Origin: Prinia subflava
Taxonomy: Eukaryota > Chordata > Aves > Passeriformes > Cisticolidae
Assembly: GCF_021018805.1 (NCBI RefSeq)
Contig: NC_086247.1
Span: 139,992,102 to 140,056,101, forward strand
DNA length: 64,000 nt
Direction of reading: 5' to 3'
Below, one piece after another: positions 12,690 through 26,110 of this stretch. The notes beneath the pieces are model-generated. The model searched no databases, was not told the DNA's origin, and was given only the letters and a program-made list of their open reading frames with translations. Both the position numbers and the translations under genes were made by a program. Position 1 is the stretch's first letter; each line of letters starts with the position of its first letter.

Positions 12690-13590
12690 CAGAGAAGCTA
12701 TCTAGTTTGTGCTCAGTGGTTCCCGTTGCCAGCCAGGCAAGCAGCTGGTTTCAGCACGCACTATTGTTTCCAGTTGGTCCTCATCTGTAGCCCCATATAG
12801 AGCACATCACAATAATTAAGTCTAGAATTTAAAAAGGCATGGATTAAAGGTGGCACTGTCCAAAGCCAAGAAGAAATGTGATCGATGTCTAACTGAAGCA
12901 GATATGAAAATCTGTCTTGGGCCCTCAAGCCACCTGCGATTCCAAATAGCAATAGGAATCCAAACTCACTCCAAGTCAAAATCCTCTCAAATGGGAAGAG
13001 GAAAAGAAGTAAGATCATGCCTATTTTCCCTTACACAATAGCCCCTCCTCCATCTTGTCCAAATGAAGCTTCTGTCGGCTTGCCCTTATCTAAGTATTTA
13101 TCTCTGCCAGGCACAGGCAAAGCAAAGATGCTGCACCATCTGGGTTTGATGAAAATGAGGCATAAAGCAGCGTGTCACCTGCATCTTGAAAGCACAACAG
13201 CCCAAACTGTGTTATTATCTCTCTCAGCATCACAGAGAGAAGGTGCACTAAAATATAGCCTGGCAGAACCTGCGTGAAAGTGTTCTTTGGGCAGATGAGC
13301 AATTGATCAAAATCACTTTCTTTCATCTCCTGGGGCCCAAACCTGTTTTAGTTGAAGCCTAAAGCAGTTTTGCAGTTGAGTTCAGTGGGAACTGGAGTTG
13401 ATGTTTGGAGAGGAAAGAGCAAAATCACTCAAGTGAGTGATAGCATAAAAGCTTTGCTGTTTACCACAACCAAGGACCGTGGGTATCAAACACCACTGAC
13501 TGATCTAAGAAATTACAACAGACATCTCAGATTTTGTCCACTGCTAAGGAGAAACCAACAATCAGTGAGACTAAAATAGTCTCTGTACTA
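12690..13590 (-). mobile_element. L2-clade LINE fossil, reverse-transcriptase region
   Basis: Three blocks typical of an L2-type reverse transcriptase occur in the right order on the minus strand. A TETILVSL block (GTETALVAL-like) reads down from 13586. A block FGLLCFQDAGDTLLY, with trailing CLAE, surrounds 13162-13188. A block HAFLNSRLNYCDVLYMGL lies at 12788-12826. The spacings (about 400 and 355 bp) fit the enzyme. The catalytic YADD is degraded to DAGD, the last two blocks are in different frames, and stop codons intervene, so it is long dead. On the plus strand the DNA also carries familiar phrases of this element, such as ATCAGTGAGACTAAAATAGT near 13562. The left end is placed by a weak match to the segment after the last block. 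The right end may extend further. Family clade is recognised from motifs; no alignment was run. Confidence 0.85.
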
Positions 13591-16500
13591 TTCTCTTAAC
13601 ACAAATGGACCTGGAAAAAAAAAAGTTGAAGGATACATTAAGGTTCCAAACTGGTTTATTTATCCTCATCTTCCTTCTTAAAGACCCTCAAAAAGGAGAC
13701 TCTGGAGCAATATAATAGCAACAGAATTGGAGTCTCACGGACTGAGACATGCATTGTTTAAGAGAACTAATGGTTATATAGTTTTGCAAAAATGCTATCT
13801 TTAATTCTTATGAGGAATCAGAAATGTCTGGTCTAATGCATTTGTGCTCAACTCGGTTCCAAAATCCAAGTTGCAAAATTAAGTTGTTCCTCAAACTTCC
13901 AATCTGCTGCTTAAACTGGCTGACATATTGCCAGAGAAGAAGTCACATTTATCTCTTGCAGTCCCAGTGTGACCACAGGTGGATACACCGCCTGTCTTGG
14001 AGAGCACTGAGGGTGAAGAGTTCATTTGTCCATCTCCTTTCCCCCAGGTAATCAATTACAGAGAAGTAGATTGGCTTGGCTTCCTCTGCAGGGTCACCTT
14101 TATTCTTCTGAATGGAAACCCAGCTCTCACTACCCTTCAGTGTCTGCACAACTTAAAAGCCTTATGTATTTAACCTAGAGTGACACCCAAAATGTTTATA
14201 AAAAATGAGTGATAGACACAGAGAGGATGAAGAAGAAGGGAAGAAATAGCTCCTTGTAACCAGATTTCCCCAGTTCTTACTTTTTTGTTAGCCACAGCAT
14301 GCGAGGTGTACAAATGTCCTTGTGGAGTGAACACACATGTACTACAGATCATGCTTTACATGTATAAAAGGAATAAAAGGTTTGCTTCTCAGCAACCTGG
14401 CTTACAGGCTCACATGGTTTGAAAGGAAATCTTTGTGGTATTTTAATCCTAGCAATTTTCTGGAAATTTGCAAGCGGAAAAAAAGACACAGATTAAAAAC
14501 TTAAGCTCTTATACTAGTTAAGAAAACCCAGCATTTTAACATGATTAACATTAATAAGTAGTGATTTTAAAAGCGGCAGAAGTGGCTAAGCCACAGTGGA
14601 ACTGCATTTTAGGAATTTTAAGATAATAATTTGAGTATTAAACTGTGAAAAATTGGTCTGTACCAAGAAGGAAGCAGCAGGTTTGATAACTAATGCAGAA
14701 CATGAAGCGAAGAAGACAAAATCCTCCTCAGAAGTGGTGATTTAATGTAATAATGATGTGGGGACATATATGAAAAGTGTGTACTGAAACACCTATGTCA
14801 GAAATGGCTATTTCAGAAAACAACTAGTTTTCTTCTGATCTCTGAGAGATAAATTATTAAAAGAATGAAAGAGAAAAGAACACTTAAACTCATGCTAATA
14901 TCTCTTTTTAATTTAAACACAATTTTATGAAAAGCACTACTTCCTTGGAGCTGTAATGGTATTTAAAAAAGGGTATACACATTAGCTTTTATGGTGTCAT
15001 CATGACCTGTAAGTATTCAAATGAAGAAAATGTTCTAGTTTTGTAATTATAGAAAGCAAAATCATTTAATAGCTCTTGGAGAGTAAAAAGCATTATGATT
15101 TGTATAGGAGGTAGGAGAAGGTTCTGAGTCTGCCTTGCATTACCATTCTTGTATTTTGTATAAATGTTTTCAAAACTTTTTTAGTATTTATTTTTAGATT
15201 CAGTAAATACCTGGAGTTGTAAGAAATAACACCAAGAAATGAAATTTGTTTTTCACAAAATCATCCACTTTTGCACAGGTGCAATTTTTATAATGTGATA
15301 TGTTTCTTACACTTTTAGGCTTAGCTGTGCGGGCTGTATTCAATATACTTACATTAAGATTTTGATGACACAAAAGTTCAGAGTTCATTTTGCCTAAAGC
15401 ATTCTTTCTCTATTGAGATTTCAGAGAAGAGCAGTGAAATGTGACCAGAATAATCAAGTAATGACCAACCCCCTAAGTTATCAGAAAGATAAAAAGGATT
15501 AAAGTGGCACTTTGAACTATAGTTCTGAGTGTGGAACATACTGAAGAAAACATTTTTGAAGAGAGAAAAGAGTTTATAAACTACATATAGATTAGCAAAG
15601 TGCTGTTTAAAGAGGTGGTTGAAAGGTGAGTACAGTCCTGTCAAGAAAGGAAATAAGCAGAGAAAAACAAGACTTGCATAATTTGAACAACTCTGTATGA
15701 TCCACACATACTTACAGTTTGTATAAATTAAACATCTAGTTGTAGAACATTGATGGAGAAACTCATCATACAAATTAGAAGCATTTTCTAGCCAAAAAAC
15801 ATTTTAAGGAAGATAACAGATCTCCTATCCTTTTTCCCTCACTGGAGTAAAATAAAATATATCTGGCTGGAATCTACAAATAGTGAACAATCCAGGGATG
15901 AAATCAATTCCTTCAAATTTTCATGCTTACCTATATGCTTTTTTATATTTCCTTCTAGTAGTGGGTATATAAAATGCTTGTTCTTGGAACATTTAGCAGC
16001 ATGAAGGATATGTGGTTGTTTCCAAAGGATTTAGATGTCCTACTGATGGGACGAGGCTGCAGGTGCCCTCCATATACTGGGATCTAAAGATGACGATTTA
16101 GAGTGAGGCAGGTGTAGAAGGAATTAAAAGTAATATTTGGAATCATTGTTCTTGCAATTACATGGTCAGCATGCATATAGACATAATTACTTCTATCTGC
16201 ATAATTTTCTCTTTTGAAATTACCTAGAGCAGACAAATATGAGAAATTGTTTGAGATGAACAAATCTGGCATTTCTGCCAATTCTTTCCTAAAGAACCCT
16301 GTTTTGTGGGTGGGTTGAAAGCACACCTAGCACACTGGCAATACTGACATCCACACTGCATGATGTTCACAACAAGTGTGGTTTGCAGGTCACTAGAAAC
16401 AGTTCCTGTAAAAGCCTGTTGAATAGCAGTCTACTCAGAAATTAAAGACCTGAAGTTTGGGCATGGGGGAAACATCATCCTTCCATATTTAAACTAGTCC

Positions 16501-19500
16501 CAGAGCTAGAGGTGAGGATTTGGGCTGAAAACCATGCTTTATGTTGATGTCCTGTTCAGGAAAGAGAGGTAAGAGCTGTGAATTTGAGATGGTCTGACCT
16601 CCAAAAACATAGGAAAGGAGCCATCTCTGGTGGCATTCTGCAGGTGTTAGTGCTGGCATCCCCTGGTGCTGAACAGTGTCAGGAGGAGATCAATAAAGTG
16701 ATCAATGTTCCCATTTCTAATGTACTCAAGGCGTAACAAACAGCAATTTCTTCCTTCCAGCCTCAAAATACCTGAAATCGTTGTCTTTTACAAACAGAAA
16801 TAATGAACTGGTTATGACAGGGTTGCCATAAGGTGTCTCTGACAGCACTTACTGAGATCAGTTCTGTTTTGTCTCTGAGTATTCATGAACTTTTAAAAAT
16901 AAGATTTCTATAACTGTGTTTACTCACTGACCATGTTTACCTTCTAAATACATGAAGTTCATCTTGGGAGAAACATTCACAAAACAGTGTGAATAAGGTG
17001 TAACTTCTGATTAATTCTGTTACTGCCTGTTTTCTCTTCTGTAGCAATTCTAGTTCAAGCAGTTTTAAGTTATTTTTGAAGAATTTATGATGACAAAAAT
17101 GAAAAAGTAAAATCAAACACACTCACATAAGAAAGGTCATAGTGGTATCCATGTTATCAAATTAAAAAATTAAGGTAACCTGCATATCAATTATTTTTGC
17201 CATTATAATTTTAAATTATAATGATGAAACACATGCAATGAATGGTTCACAGATGAGTTAGCAAAAAATATTTAACAAATAATTCAAAACAATAGTTACA
17301 TTGAAGGAAGTTGTTACCTCTACATTGACAATGCATAGACATAAAAGAAAAGGCAAAATTAGTCAAATAAATTATGCATTGCAAATCAACGTCTCAGCCC
17401 TTATGATATCCCACCCCTTTATGTAGCCCCGTCTCTCACCATATGGAGAAATAAAATGCATTTCTAATTTGTTTTCTAATAAGTACTAATTAGTTCAGGC
17501 CTTTGAGATCCTTAAGGAAATAAAGTGTGTCCTTGTAGCCTTTCAAATAAAGCTCTAAAGCTGCAGCTGGTACAGTCCCACATTGCTTTTCCTTCCATCT
17601 TCCAAGTAAAAACTCAAATCATCCTTTATTTAGATTTTAATGTGAGCTTAATTTAAAATCAAATTGATTAAAAGTAGCAGCAGTCAATAGGCAATGTATG
17701 GAAGCTACTCCTTTGTGGTGACTAAAAGATGATGATCTGAAGGAACACACCGAGAAAATGTTAAAGTAGAAAGAAGCAAATGATTTTAAACTGCTTTTGT
17801 CAGATGATATTATTAGCAGAAATAGTTTAAGGGGGACAGCCCGGTTTGCTGTGCAAGTGTCTGCTCCCTCTGCAGAGCCACTGAGGCAGTGATGTGTGGG
17901 GCATAGGGAGCACCTCTCAGGAGTCATGGCTGGAATGACCTGTGCATTCCTGGAGCCCATCTCCCTTGGCCTACTGGAGAATTTCATCATGTGTCCTTCA
18001 GCAATCGTCCAACTAAATTTTATTGTAAACCTGACTCTTTCTTTAAACTGTGGACACTTCGTAAGGAATAATACTGTAAGGATTAAAGTACTGCAACTTT
18101 TTCCTCTTCTTTCAGTGCTGGGCTGCTTTCTGGGGTATGTACTCTGGTGTATTTTTAGAGGTTTATTATGTCATACTGACAACCTCCTCAAATGTACTCA
18201 TGGGGTATGAAAACGAAAAAAGAAAGTGCTTTATCACATCCGCTACTTCTCCACCCCCTTAAGCCAACTTTTTGGGGTGTCCACTTTGTGAGGTGAAAAG
18301 CTGAAAAAAGGCAAAAAAGTTGAAAAAACACTTGGTGATTTTTGCCTACTCCACTCTATTATTTTCTAGTGTCTATTCTGATTCATGTGATCGTTCCAGC
18401 TATTCCCTCCAAAGATTTGTCTCTCACTTCAAATGTTTCCTAAAAATCTGTTTTTGATCCAGGGATCTGCTCATTAGTCCATTGTACAGAAACTGTGTAG
18501 AGAAAGGCAATTTCACCTTTTAGAAGATTTTAAAATTTTAATCATTTTTTCCCTAGCATTAATTTGGAAAACAAAACAAAACACGATGTCAAAACCAATC
18601 CACTTCTGCCGGAACTTTCATTTTTCTACAAGTCAGCAAGTTCTTAGGCAAAAACACTTCCCTGACACTGCTGTGACCTTAGGAAGGGTGGCTGTATCTC
18701 CTGGGTCCTGGGTGGGCACTCCCCCTGGCCTGAAGCAGTGCTCAGTAATTGCTGGTGTGGTGGGGCACGAGCTGCTCTCTCCACTCTCCCGTCCCTGCTG
18801 GCAAACTGGGCTCTGCAGGGCTCTGCTCCACTCAGCTGAGCATTAAGCACGTGCTAAACAGAAGCACACGAGTCATCCTGCTGACATGAACTTGAGCTGA
18901 TGAACAGCAAGTAGGGGAAAAGAAATAAATACTTCATGCATGAAGCCCTTTGATTGTGCAGGGATGCTGTTATCTGTGTGAGTAATACCATATCCAGCAA
19001 TGTTTGTCTGAATGCCTGAGGAGAAATGGGAAAAGGGCAGGGTACTGATACCACAGAATTGGAGTTCTTGGAAATTTTACAGTTAAGGTCACCAACAAAT
19101 ATTTTTGTTACTTGGTCATCTCTTGTAAAGACCATCAGCAACATTTTCTGGCATGCCTAATTTCTTTGACTTTGCATTCCGAACTGGACTAAGCCAAATT
19201 TCTACTTTCACCTTCTTAATATTATAAGTGTACCCAGAGTTGCTGTTCTTTGGTGGCACTAAATTTTTCTAGGTGCAGGCCCAAGAGTTTTGGGGTAACT
19301 CTGATATGGACATCTAGTGTTTGTCAGTCTGGACATCCCCAGCAAGAAATAAACCCTAGGTCATCTGGTCAATAACTTTAAGTACTACCACACTTTTATT
19401 TCCTAGAAGATTATTTGCCGCTGTTTCTGAAAACAAGAGTGTCTTCGTTTGCTGAGAACATCATTCCATGCTCCAAAGGAAGCTTAGATGGTTAAATATC

Positions 19501-20394
19501 TATTTCTACAGATAGAGATATTATCAATAGAGTTTTACAGGAAGTAAAATTTGAATATGTAGAAACAAATGTCTGTAGGCACAGAGGGAACTTTGTAAAA
19601 AAATAAATCTCTAAGAAATTCTGGCTGGTCTTGCGTTAGGAAGTGACCAGGGAAAAAGAATTTAGAATAGCACTTAGTGTTAAGGTTGCTCAAGCCCCAT
19701 TGTGTACACCTACATCCTTTGCTGTATCTAGCCAGTGGGGATGTGCTAAATTTCATTTTACAGTCACTTTTGTTTTCCTCTTCTCTTTCTGAGGATGATA
19801 ATTTTTAAAAAGAACACTGGATGTCATATCCATTTTTGGTACTGGGATCTTAAAGGAGATAGACTGTGATGTGAATTCCTAAAAACGGGTTGTGATCCAA
19901 GTTCATGTTCTTTGCTTGTTTTTCATTTTTGCTGGTACCTATTTGGCTTCTAGCTGGTGTGTTACTTTTTCTGCTCATTTCCATAAATAAAATGTTCTTT
20001 CTCTGCCATGTTGCTGTTCCCCCTGATTATTTCCTGCTGTGGCCTTGGTGTAATAGTGTTTCTTCTTTTACTTAAAACAGCATGCAATTGCATTTTGAGT
20101 TAAGTTAATGGGGGATGGAAAGGATGTAGCCAAATCTCTGCAGGACTCCCTGAGTCTCACCACAGCATCTCTACAAAACCTTTCTATGGACCTGGCTCAG
20201 TTTTTCTGCTGGTTTCTGCTGGCTTTGTTTATTACCGACCAGTGTAGAATGTTTTGTATGTCACTTGCTATTTAATGAAATACCCTGCAGTAAGTTGGAT
20301 TTCTAGTATTAGCTTCCAGGGAACCAGTAAGAGTCCAGTTATTGTTACTGCTATTAGGGGTGTATTGGTTCTTTGCCATCATTAAAAGAATGAA
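13591..20394. other. No gene recognised
   Basis: Nearly 7 kb of AT-rich DNA. Open frames of up to 131 codons exist (15378-15773 and 17637-17990, both minus) but show no domain, conserved motif or splice context. A further piece of the L2 fossil could lie at the left edge, but I could not recognise it. An AT palindrome at 17201-17223 is listed separately. A modestly GC-rich patch lies at 18,640-18,850. Confidence 0.5.
17201..17223. repeat. AT-rich near-perfect palindrome
   Basis: CATTATAATTT (17201-17211) is followed by a single central T and then the exact complement AAATTATAATG (17213-17223). The 11-bp arms and one-base centre could extrude a cruciform. In AT-rich DNA, chance origin is possible. 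Confidence 0.6.
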
Positions 20395-20700
20395 GTATTA
20401 CATCTGCTAGGCTTGCATTACAAAGCAGCTACATAAAGCTCAACGTGAGCTTTATTATCTGTTGGACTTCCCATAATGTCTAGCATACAATACAGTGCAC
20501 CTATTTAGCAAAAAGGTTCCCTCTGCAATTGAACCTTCTCTTAGAAATAGAAAAGGATTTTCAGGCTGTGAATCTGCAGGTAGTAATTTTAATAGCCGCT
20601 AATGTGAATTAATAATTCTAATAGCCTCATTTCTGATGCATTATCAGAATACTGGAGAGTGGGTTGCCATGGCTGCTATATTTTATCACTCACAGCTGTG
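20395..20700. promoter_or_regulatory. Candidate conserved noncoding element
   Basis: This 300-bp stretch has no recognisable repeat and is dense in homeodomain-type cores (TAATTTTAATAG, GCTAATGTGAATTAATAATT). It also contains a perfect 10-bp-arm inverted repeat at 20433-20455. Its texture is that of vertebrate noncoding elements under constraint, but conservation cannot be judged from one sequence. The call is an inference. Confidence 0.25.
20433..20455. repeat. Perfect inverted repeat (10-bp arms, 3-nt loop)
   Basis: ATAAAGCTCA (20433-20442) pairs exactly with TGAGCTTTAT (20446-20455) around ACG. The centre contains ACGTG. It is too short for a microRNA precursor by itself. Confidence 0.65.
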
Positions 20701-20720
20701 TAAACTCTTTTAGGCCAGCC

Positions 20721-20774
20721 TTTTTTCTTTTTTTTTCTTGTTTTTTTTTTTTTTTTTTTTTTCTTTTTTTTTTT
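20721..20774. repeat. T-rich tract with C/G interruptions
   Basis: About 54 bases made almost wholly of T with isolated C and one G, including T runs longer than 20. It is probably an old homopolymer or a retroposon tail. No element body is recognisable next to it. Confidence 0.9.
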
Positions 20775-23700
20775 GTCCAAGAAACCATTCATGTGACTTC
20801 TTACTTTTAGAGCCCTCATTCAACATGGACTAACATGGCTCCTAGGAAAGTATTTTTTCCCCCTCTGGGAAACTGAACCATATTATTATCAGCTTAGAAA
20901 AAAATCACTATCCAGGGATATATTCAAGGTAAAACCAGTTGTCATCACGCTGGCATATTTATCATTAAGAATGCATGGTCTGCCCAACACTCCTCAAGAA
21001 ATTCAGCTGTGTAGTGAAATAACCGGTGTGACAGAGGAATATATTCTCCATTTCCCAGGATGCAGCAAGCTCCAAAAAATACAACACATTACTAGATTTG
21101 AAAAACTGTTACATGTGGATAAATTTGCATGGATATAAATTTTGCATTCTTTGTCTAATAGCAGAACAAATATTTAAGTACATGTGTAACCTCATTGCTG
21201 CTTGGCAAAGCACTTCAGCATATGGAACTTAAGTCCTTGCTTAAAGTAAGCCCTTAATTGCTGTTTGTATCAGTTGCTCATCTAAGGTAAAAAAGTAAAA
21301 GCTCAGGAGGCACAGCACTCAGTTCACAGGCCTTTTTATCTCTGACATTTTATTTATCAAAATAAAATTATTTCTGTGCCATTTGTGGGCAACTCAGTGG
21401 TAGCGTTGATTTAGGGAGCATCTTAATCATGTTGGCTGGCATCACTAGTCCATTCATATTTATAAATCTCTTGAAAGCAGTGCTGCAAACTCTCATGTCA
21501 AGGACACCCGACCAGATTTGTACAATAGTTATACATCAATGTACTTCAACAGCCTAACCTGTTAATGGATGGACCTTAGAGTGGAGATTTGCATCTGGTA
21601 ATGAGACAAACTTTCAATTCCTTATCTGAAGAACATCCAGATCTCTGCAGTCAGCAAAACATCTCCAAATCTTACAGCAACAGACTTTATAGAGATAACG
21701 ATGGCATTTCCCAGAAGGGCAAGAGTGGTGTTTCTCACAGAATTTTGGCACTGCTATTTCTGGCTCTGGATTTAAGAACAGAAAGGGAGGGGAATTTTAA
21801 AAAATGTAATTCACATTTTAAAAAATCCCCTTTGTTTCTGTTTTGGTTCTACAAGTAGGCACAGGGAGAGGATGGGACTCACTCTCCCATGCGTTCTATA
21901 GACCCAAACCTACATTACCTCAAGATTTCTAGTGAACAGTTTTCAGGCAAATCTCTTCTGTGCTTATCTGAGGGTGGGATGCATTCTCAGAAACCTCTCT
22001 GTAGCATTGCTATTTTGGGGCAGTGGAAGAAGACCTTTCTCTACAGCTCAGGGCTCTGTGATGCAGACTGCACTGCTGTTAGCTGATATGCCAGTTCACT
22101 TCTCAGCCTCTCTGCTCTCATTTACACCTTACTCACCTTCACATGATGACTCATTTGCTTTCACAGTTGTTAAGAGTCACCTCAGGTTTTGTACGCACAG
22201 TTACTGTACATTTTGTACCCTTAAAACCCTCAAAGGATGACCATGGCAAAGCAGGGATTAAAAATGTTTGATGGATGACACCTTTCCTCTTCACAGAAAG
22301 CATTTTGTCTATTTTATGTTAAGAGAGTTAGACAAAATTACATCCCGAAATGTCCCAGACAATGCCCTCTGTTACCATGAATCACAGCAGCTACATAAGG
22401 CAGGCTGCACAGCACGAAAACAGATCCTCACATGACACATCTAAACAACTGTGCCTCCACTTACTTGGACTCAAAAAACCTCTTTAATGTAGTATAGATA
22501 TAATGTACAAAATACACGTATACATACATACAGTTAATTTGAAATACAAACTGAAAGGCATACTCTGTTTTTTAACTATGGAAAAATTCTTCAGGTTTTT
22601 ATTTTCTTGACACTTTCTGTCCCCCCGAAAAAAGAGTTGATAATGGAATCCTTTTAGATTACAAAAAAGGATATTTTCTAGCAAATACAGATGCCCACAC
22701 ACTGTCCCTCAAGAAATAAGTATATAATCGGATTAGAAGATATTTCAGATTTGGACAACTCTAATTGAATTACTTCTAACTTTTACTGGCCTCTGTAGAT
22801 CAATCTCTTCTTGACCTTCACAGTCCATCAATATAAGCAAAAGCAAAGCAAAAAAAGTCTTCTATCTGAAAAAAGTGTGCCTTTTTCTTATTAAAAAAAA
22901 AAAGCCTGTAGCTGACTGGATTTGTTTGGCACTTGACCTCATCATGCATTAACATTAGCTTAAAAAACCCACATCTATATTTTTACATTGACTTTATTCC
23001 ATGGTACAATCCCTGTGCAAAGAAATTTCTTGTGCAGTCTGGTTTTCTTTTGCATACATCATTTACCATCTTTCAAGGTAAGGAATTTAAATGTATGCTG
23101 ATGCCTTTACCATCTTGACAGTTTAAGGATAAAAGTTCTGTCCAATGTGATGAACAAAAGATTTTTTTCTTTTAAATTTATAAAGTAGAAGACATTTTCT
23201 TTAAATCTCTTGGAAGATTAAATGTCACATAATATTTTGCATAACATTTAGGAAATCCTTTACTTGAGAAGCCCAAGGTATATGTCTTTGAGGTCCTATT
23301 CTGATGCTTTGCATCTACATAGTGTAATGGTAATCTGATCGTGCATCTCCTCACTTGCCACAGTAATGAATGAGGACATACTCTGCTGGAATTCTGTCCT
23401 TTTGATGTAAATGATGTGCCTCAATAGTAGCCAGTTTAAGGGGTCTGGACGTAGGACTGCATATTTAGTTCCTTGATTCCTGCTCTGACTATGTGTGTTT
23501 AAATTTTTCAATTTTAGCATTTATATAGAAAAAAAAGTAAATTAAAAGTTTTTTTAAAATTAGCTTTCTTTTATGAATTTGATTTAATTACAGTGATGCC
23601 AGTATGCATTAAAGTGAATGTTGCTGCTATGAAACCACACAGCCAGAATCAAAACAGTTCCTAGTCAACAATGTACAACCACTATATCAAATTTAATATT

Positions 23701-26009
23701 GAAGTAAGCAAAAGCCATCTCAATTAGCGATGTGACATTCTGCCTGTCTCAAGGCAAATTTTTTCCCCACCAATTTTTATGCAATGTAATGAGTGTATCT
23801 GGAAGAAAAATGCAATCTCATGCCTTTATCCCATGTATGGAAATGATTTATCATAGGCTTCATGCTGAGGATACTGCATTGATCTTGGATGACCCTGGTT
23901 CAGAAGGATGACCCATCTTCAAAAGTTGAGAAGTGTTCATTGTGTCAAATTTAGGAATGTACAAAATATTCCTTTGGACTGATAAAAAAAATTTAAATGT
24001 TCAGTGAAGTTTTGAAACTTCACTGAAAATGAAAGCTACTTTTTTGTTAAAAAAAGAAGACAATTGTAAATATCTTACTTTTTTTTCTGCTCTGAAAGAT
24101 GAAGCTTGACTGTAAAAATGAGATTTTCCAATGAAGTTCAAAGTCAGAACATTTATTATTTATTTTTTTCCACATTTATAACTTGTCAGAGAGAAAAAAT
24201 CTTTAGTTGCTAGGACAATGTTACTGTCTTTGCTTCTAAAAATGAAAAATGGCAGATCAGGCAAACTTGAGGTTTGTCTTTTGCAACAGAGACTTCACAA
24301 AGACATATAACTTGGAAAAATAAGATAAATAAATCATTCCTTCACTTCTGTTGATCACACTTTTCTGTTTCCCTAAATGCTAGTCTACACTTAGCTGTAG
24401 ACTAATTATCTTCTTTCTCCAGATATTTATTCTTCTTTTCCAGTTTCTTCTTTCTCATCAGGCACTGAAAACATCTTTACTTGTTGCCCTGAGGGAATGC
24501 AACCATTTAACATAAAATTACCCAGGGATTCTCCAGATGGAATGCTAGGGACATTTCCTACAATACCAAGTGAACAGTTTCTCTGCTGGTGACCTGAGAA
24601 AAAAGTCCATGCCTGATCAGTTCCAAAACTCATCCAGCTACAGTATGATGGATATTGGGTTCATGAAACCTCAGATATCTTGCAAACCACTTACTCCTTG
24701 AACTTCTCTCTTCCCCTTTCTCTTAAATGATCACTATTATTGTAAAATCTAACTACACACATGCACCATCCTTCTGCTGTCTGCACCATGACTAATGAGG
24801 AACAATTCCTCATGAAGCTTGTGGTCTTCCTAATTTTAATCTAAGCAGGGCTAACACAAAAGGAGTTTTTCAGCAGTGACCATAATGACTCTTGAATTAA
24901 CCCCCATGGGCCAATTAGTTGCAGCACAACTTTGCAGCCGTGTGAGCTGGGGTTCTCCTGCAAGCTGTCTCTTGGGCAGCCCTGCTAACAAGACACAGTC
25001 TGGGAATGTCACCAAAATGTCTTTTCCTTTGTTTCAAAGACCCAATTGGTAAAGTATTCTCCATAAAATAATAGTAAACAGTGATGTGGGAGTAGTGGGA
25101 AAATCCGCAATAAAACTTCCATTAGTTAATGAAAGTGGCTGTCACAATCATGTGAAAAGTTCAAGGAGACAATCTTGTTAAACAGCCATTTTGCATAGAG
25201 AAATTTATCTTGCTATAGACCTTTTCAAATAACTTTGAGGTTTTCCAGAACAATTTATGAATGCTGAGCTTTGAAAGAAGAAAGATCGATCCACCACAAA
25301 ATAAAGTTGGCTAACAATGGACATTTGGTCTCAGCTTAGACACTCTATGTTCATTTATAACATACTTCTATACAGATCAGTAGGGATTTTTCTCTGCTGA
25401 AGAGCTTCAATTTCATTTTGTATTGGAAGATGTTTTAAAACATCTCTGCAATCACATCAAATGCTCAAGCATCAACACAGAGTTCCTAGCACTGATGACA
25501 AATTACTCTTAAATGAACAGTACCAAAGCTGATGGCCTCACCATCACTGTGTTTTCATTTGTATCACCCTCTGAACCCAACAAATCTGTCCTTGTCTTGA
25601 GGTGACCAGTCTTCTGAGGTTAACATTCTTACTTAGGACTCTGGAATTCTTGACCTATCCAGACAGAAACTGCCGACTTCAAAGACAAAGGACAAAAAGG
25701 CAGAGTTTTAATCTATTTTTCCAGCCAGTCATCTCCCATGCACCTAAATTTAACAGCTATTCCTCAAAGGCATCCAGACAAACCAGCCCAATGCAATTAA
25801 AAAAAAACCATTAACCCAAACACCCAGACACAGGTTCCTTTAAAGGTTTGACTCAGACAGTATTTACCATGTAGTGGGCATGTGTGGCTCTCAAGCACAG
25901 GATAAGGGCAACCAGTTCCTCCCATGGCAGTCTTATAACAAACACACCTAACAAACAAACACCAGCCCATGTGTGGTACCTGTTATGGGTACAGCTTCAT
26001 CACACTTTT
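20775..26009. other. No gene recognised
   Basis: AT-rich DNA without exons or nameable repeats. The region around 21,361-21,510 has the even composition of possible conserved noncoding DNA but no specific motif. A 28-bp palindrome at 24000-24027 is listed separately. Open frames are all short (102 codons or fewer). Confidence 0.5.
24000..24027. repeat. 28-bp almost perfect palindrome
   Basis: TTCAGTGAAGTTT (24000-24012) is followed by TG and then AAACTTCACTGAA (24015-24027), the exact complement. Only the central TG dinucleotide breaks the dyad symmetry. It could bind a dimeric factor or be a fragment of a transposon end. No known element was recognised around it. Confidence 0.8.
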
Positions 26010-26110
26010 ACACATCTGTGTCAGTGGGTGATGTTTGTCTGGTCTCTGGTCCCCTCCTCTTCCTGCATTCAAGGGTCTCTGGTACCTGGTTTTCTGGTGC
26101 TCCCTGCTGC
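26010..26110 (+). repeat. Unknown dispersed repeat, copy A
   Basis: A CT-rich segment shares a run of aligned words with 30060-30170: ACACATCT, GTCTGTCTG/GTTTGTCTG, GTCTCTGG, CCCCT/CCCTT followed by CTTCCTG, CAAGG, then GTTTT.TGG and a final TGC. By eye about 70% of positions match over roughly 80 bp after small gaps. The pair is most simply explained as two old copies of one interspersed element, perhaps an LTR. Boundaries and family are unknown. Confidence 0.4.
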
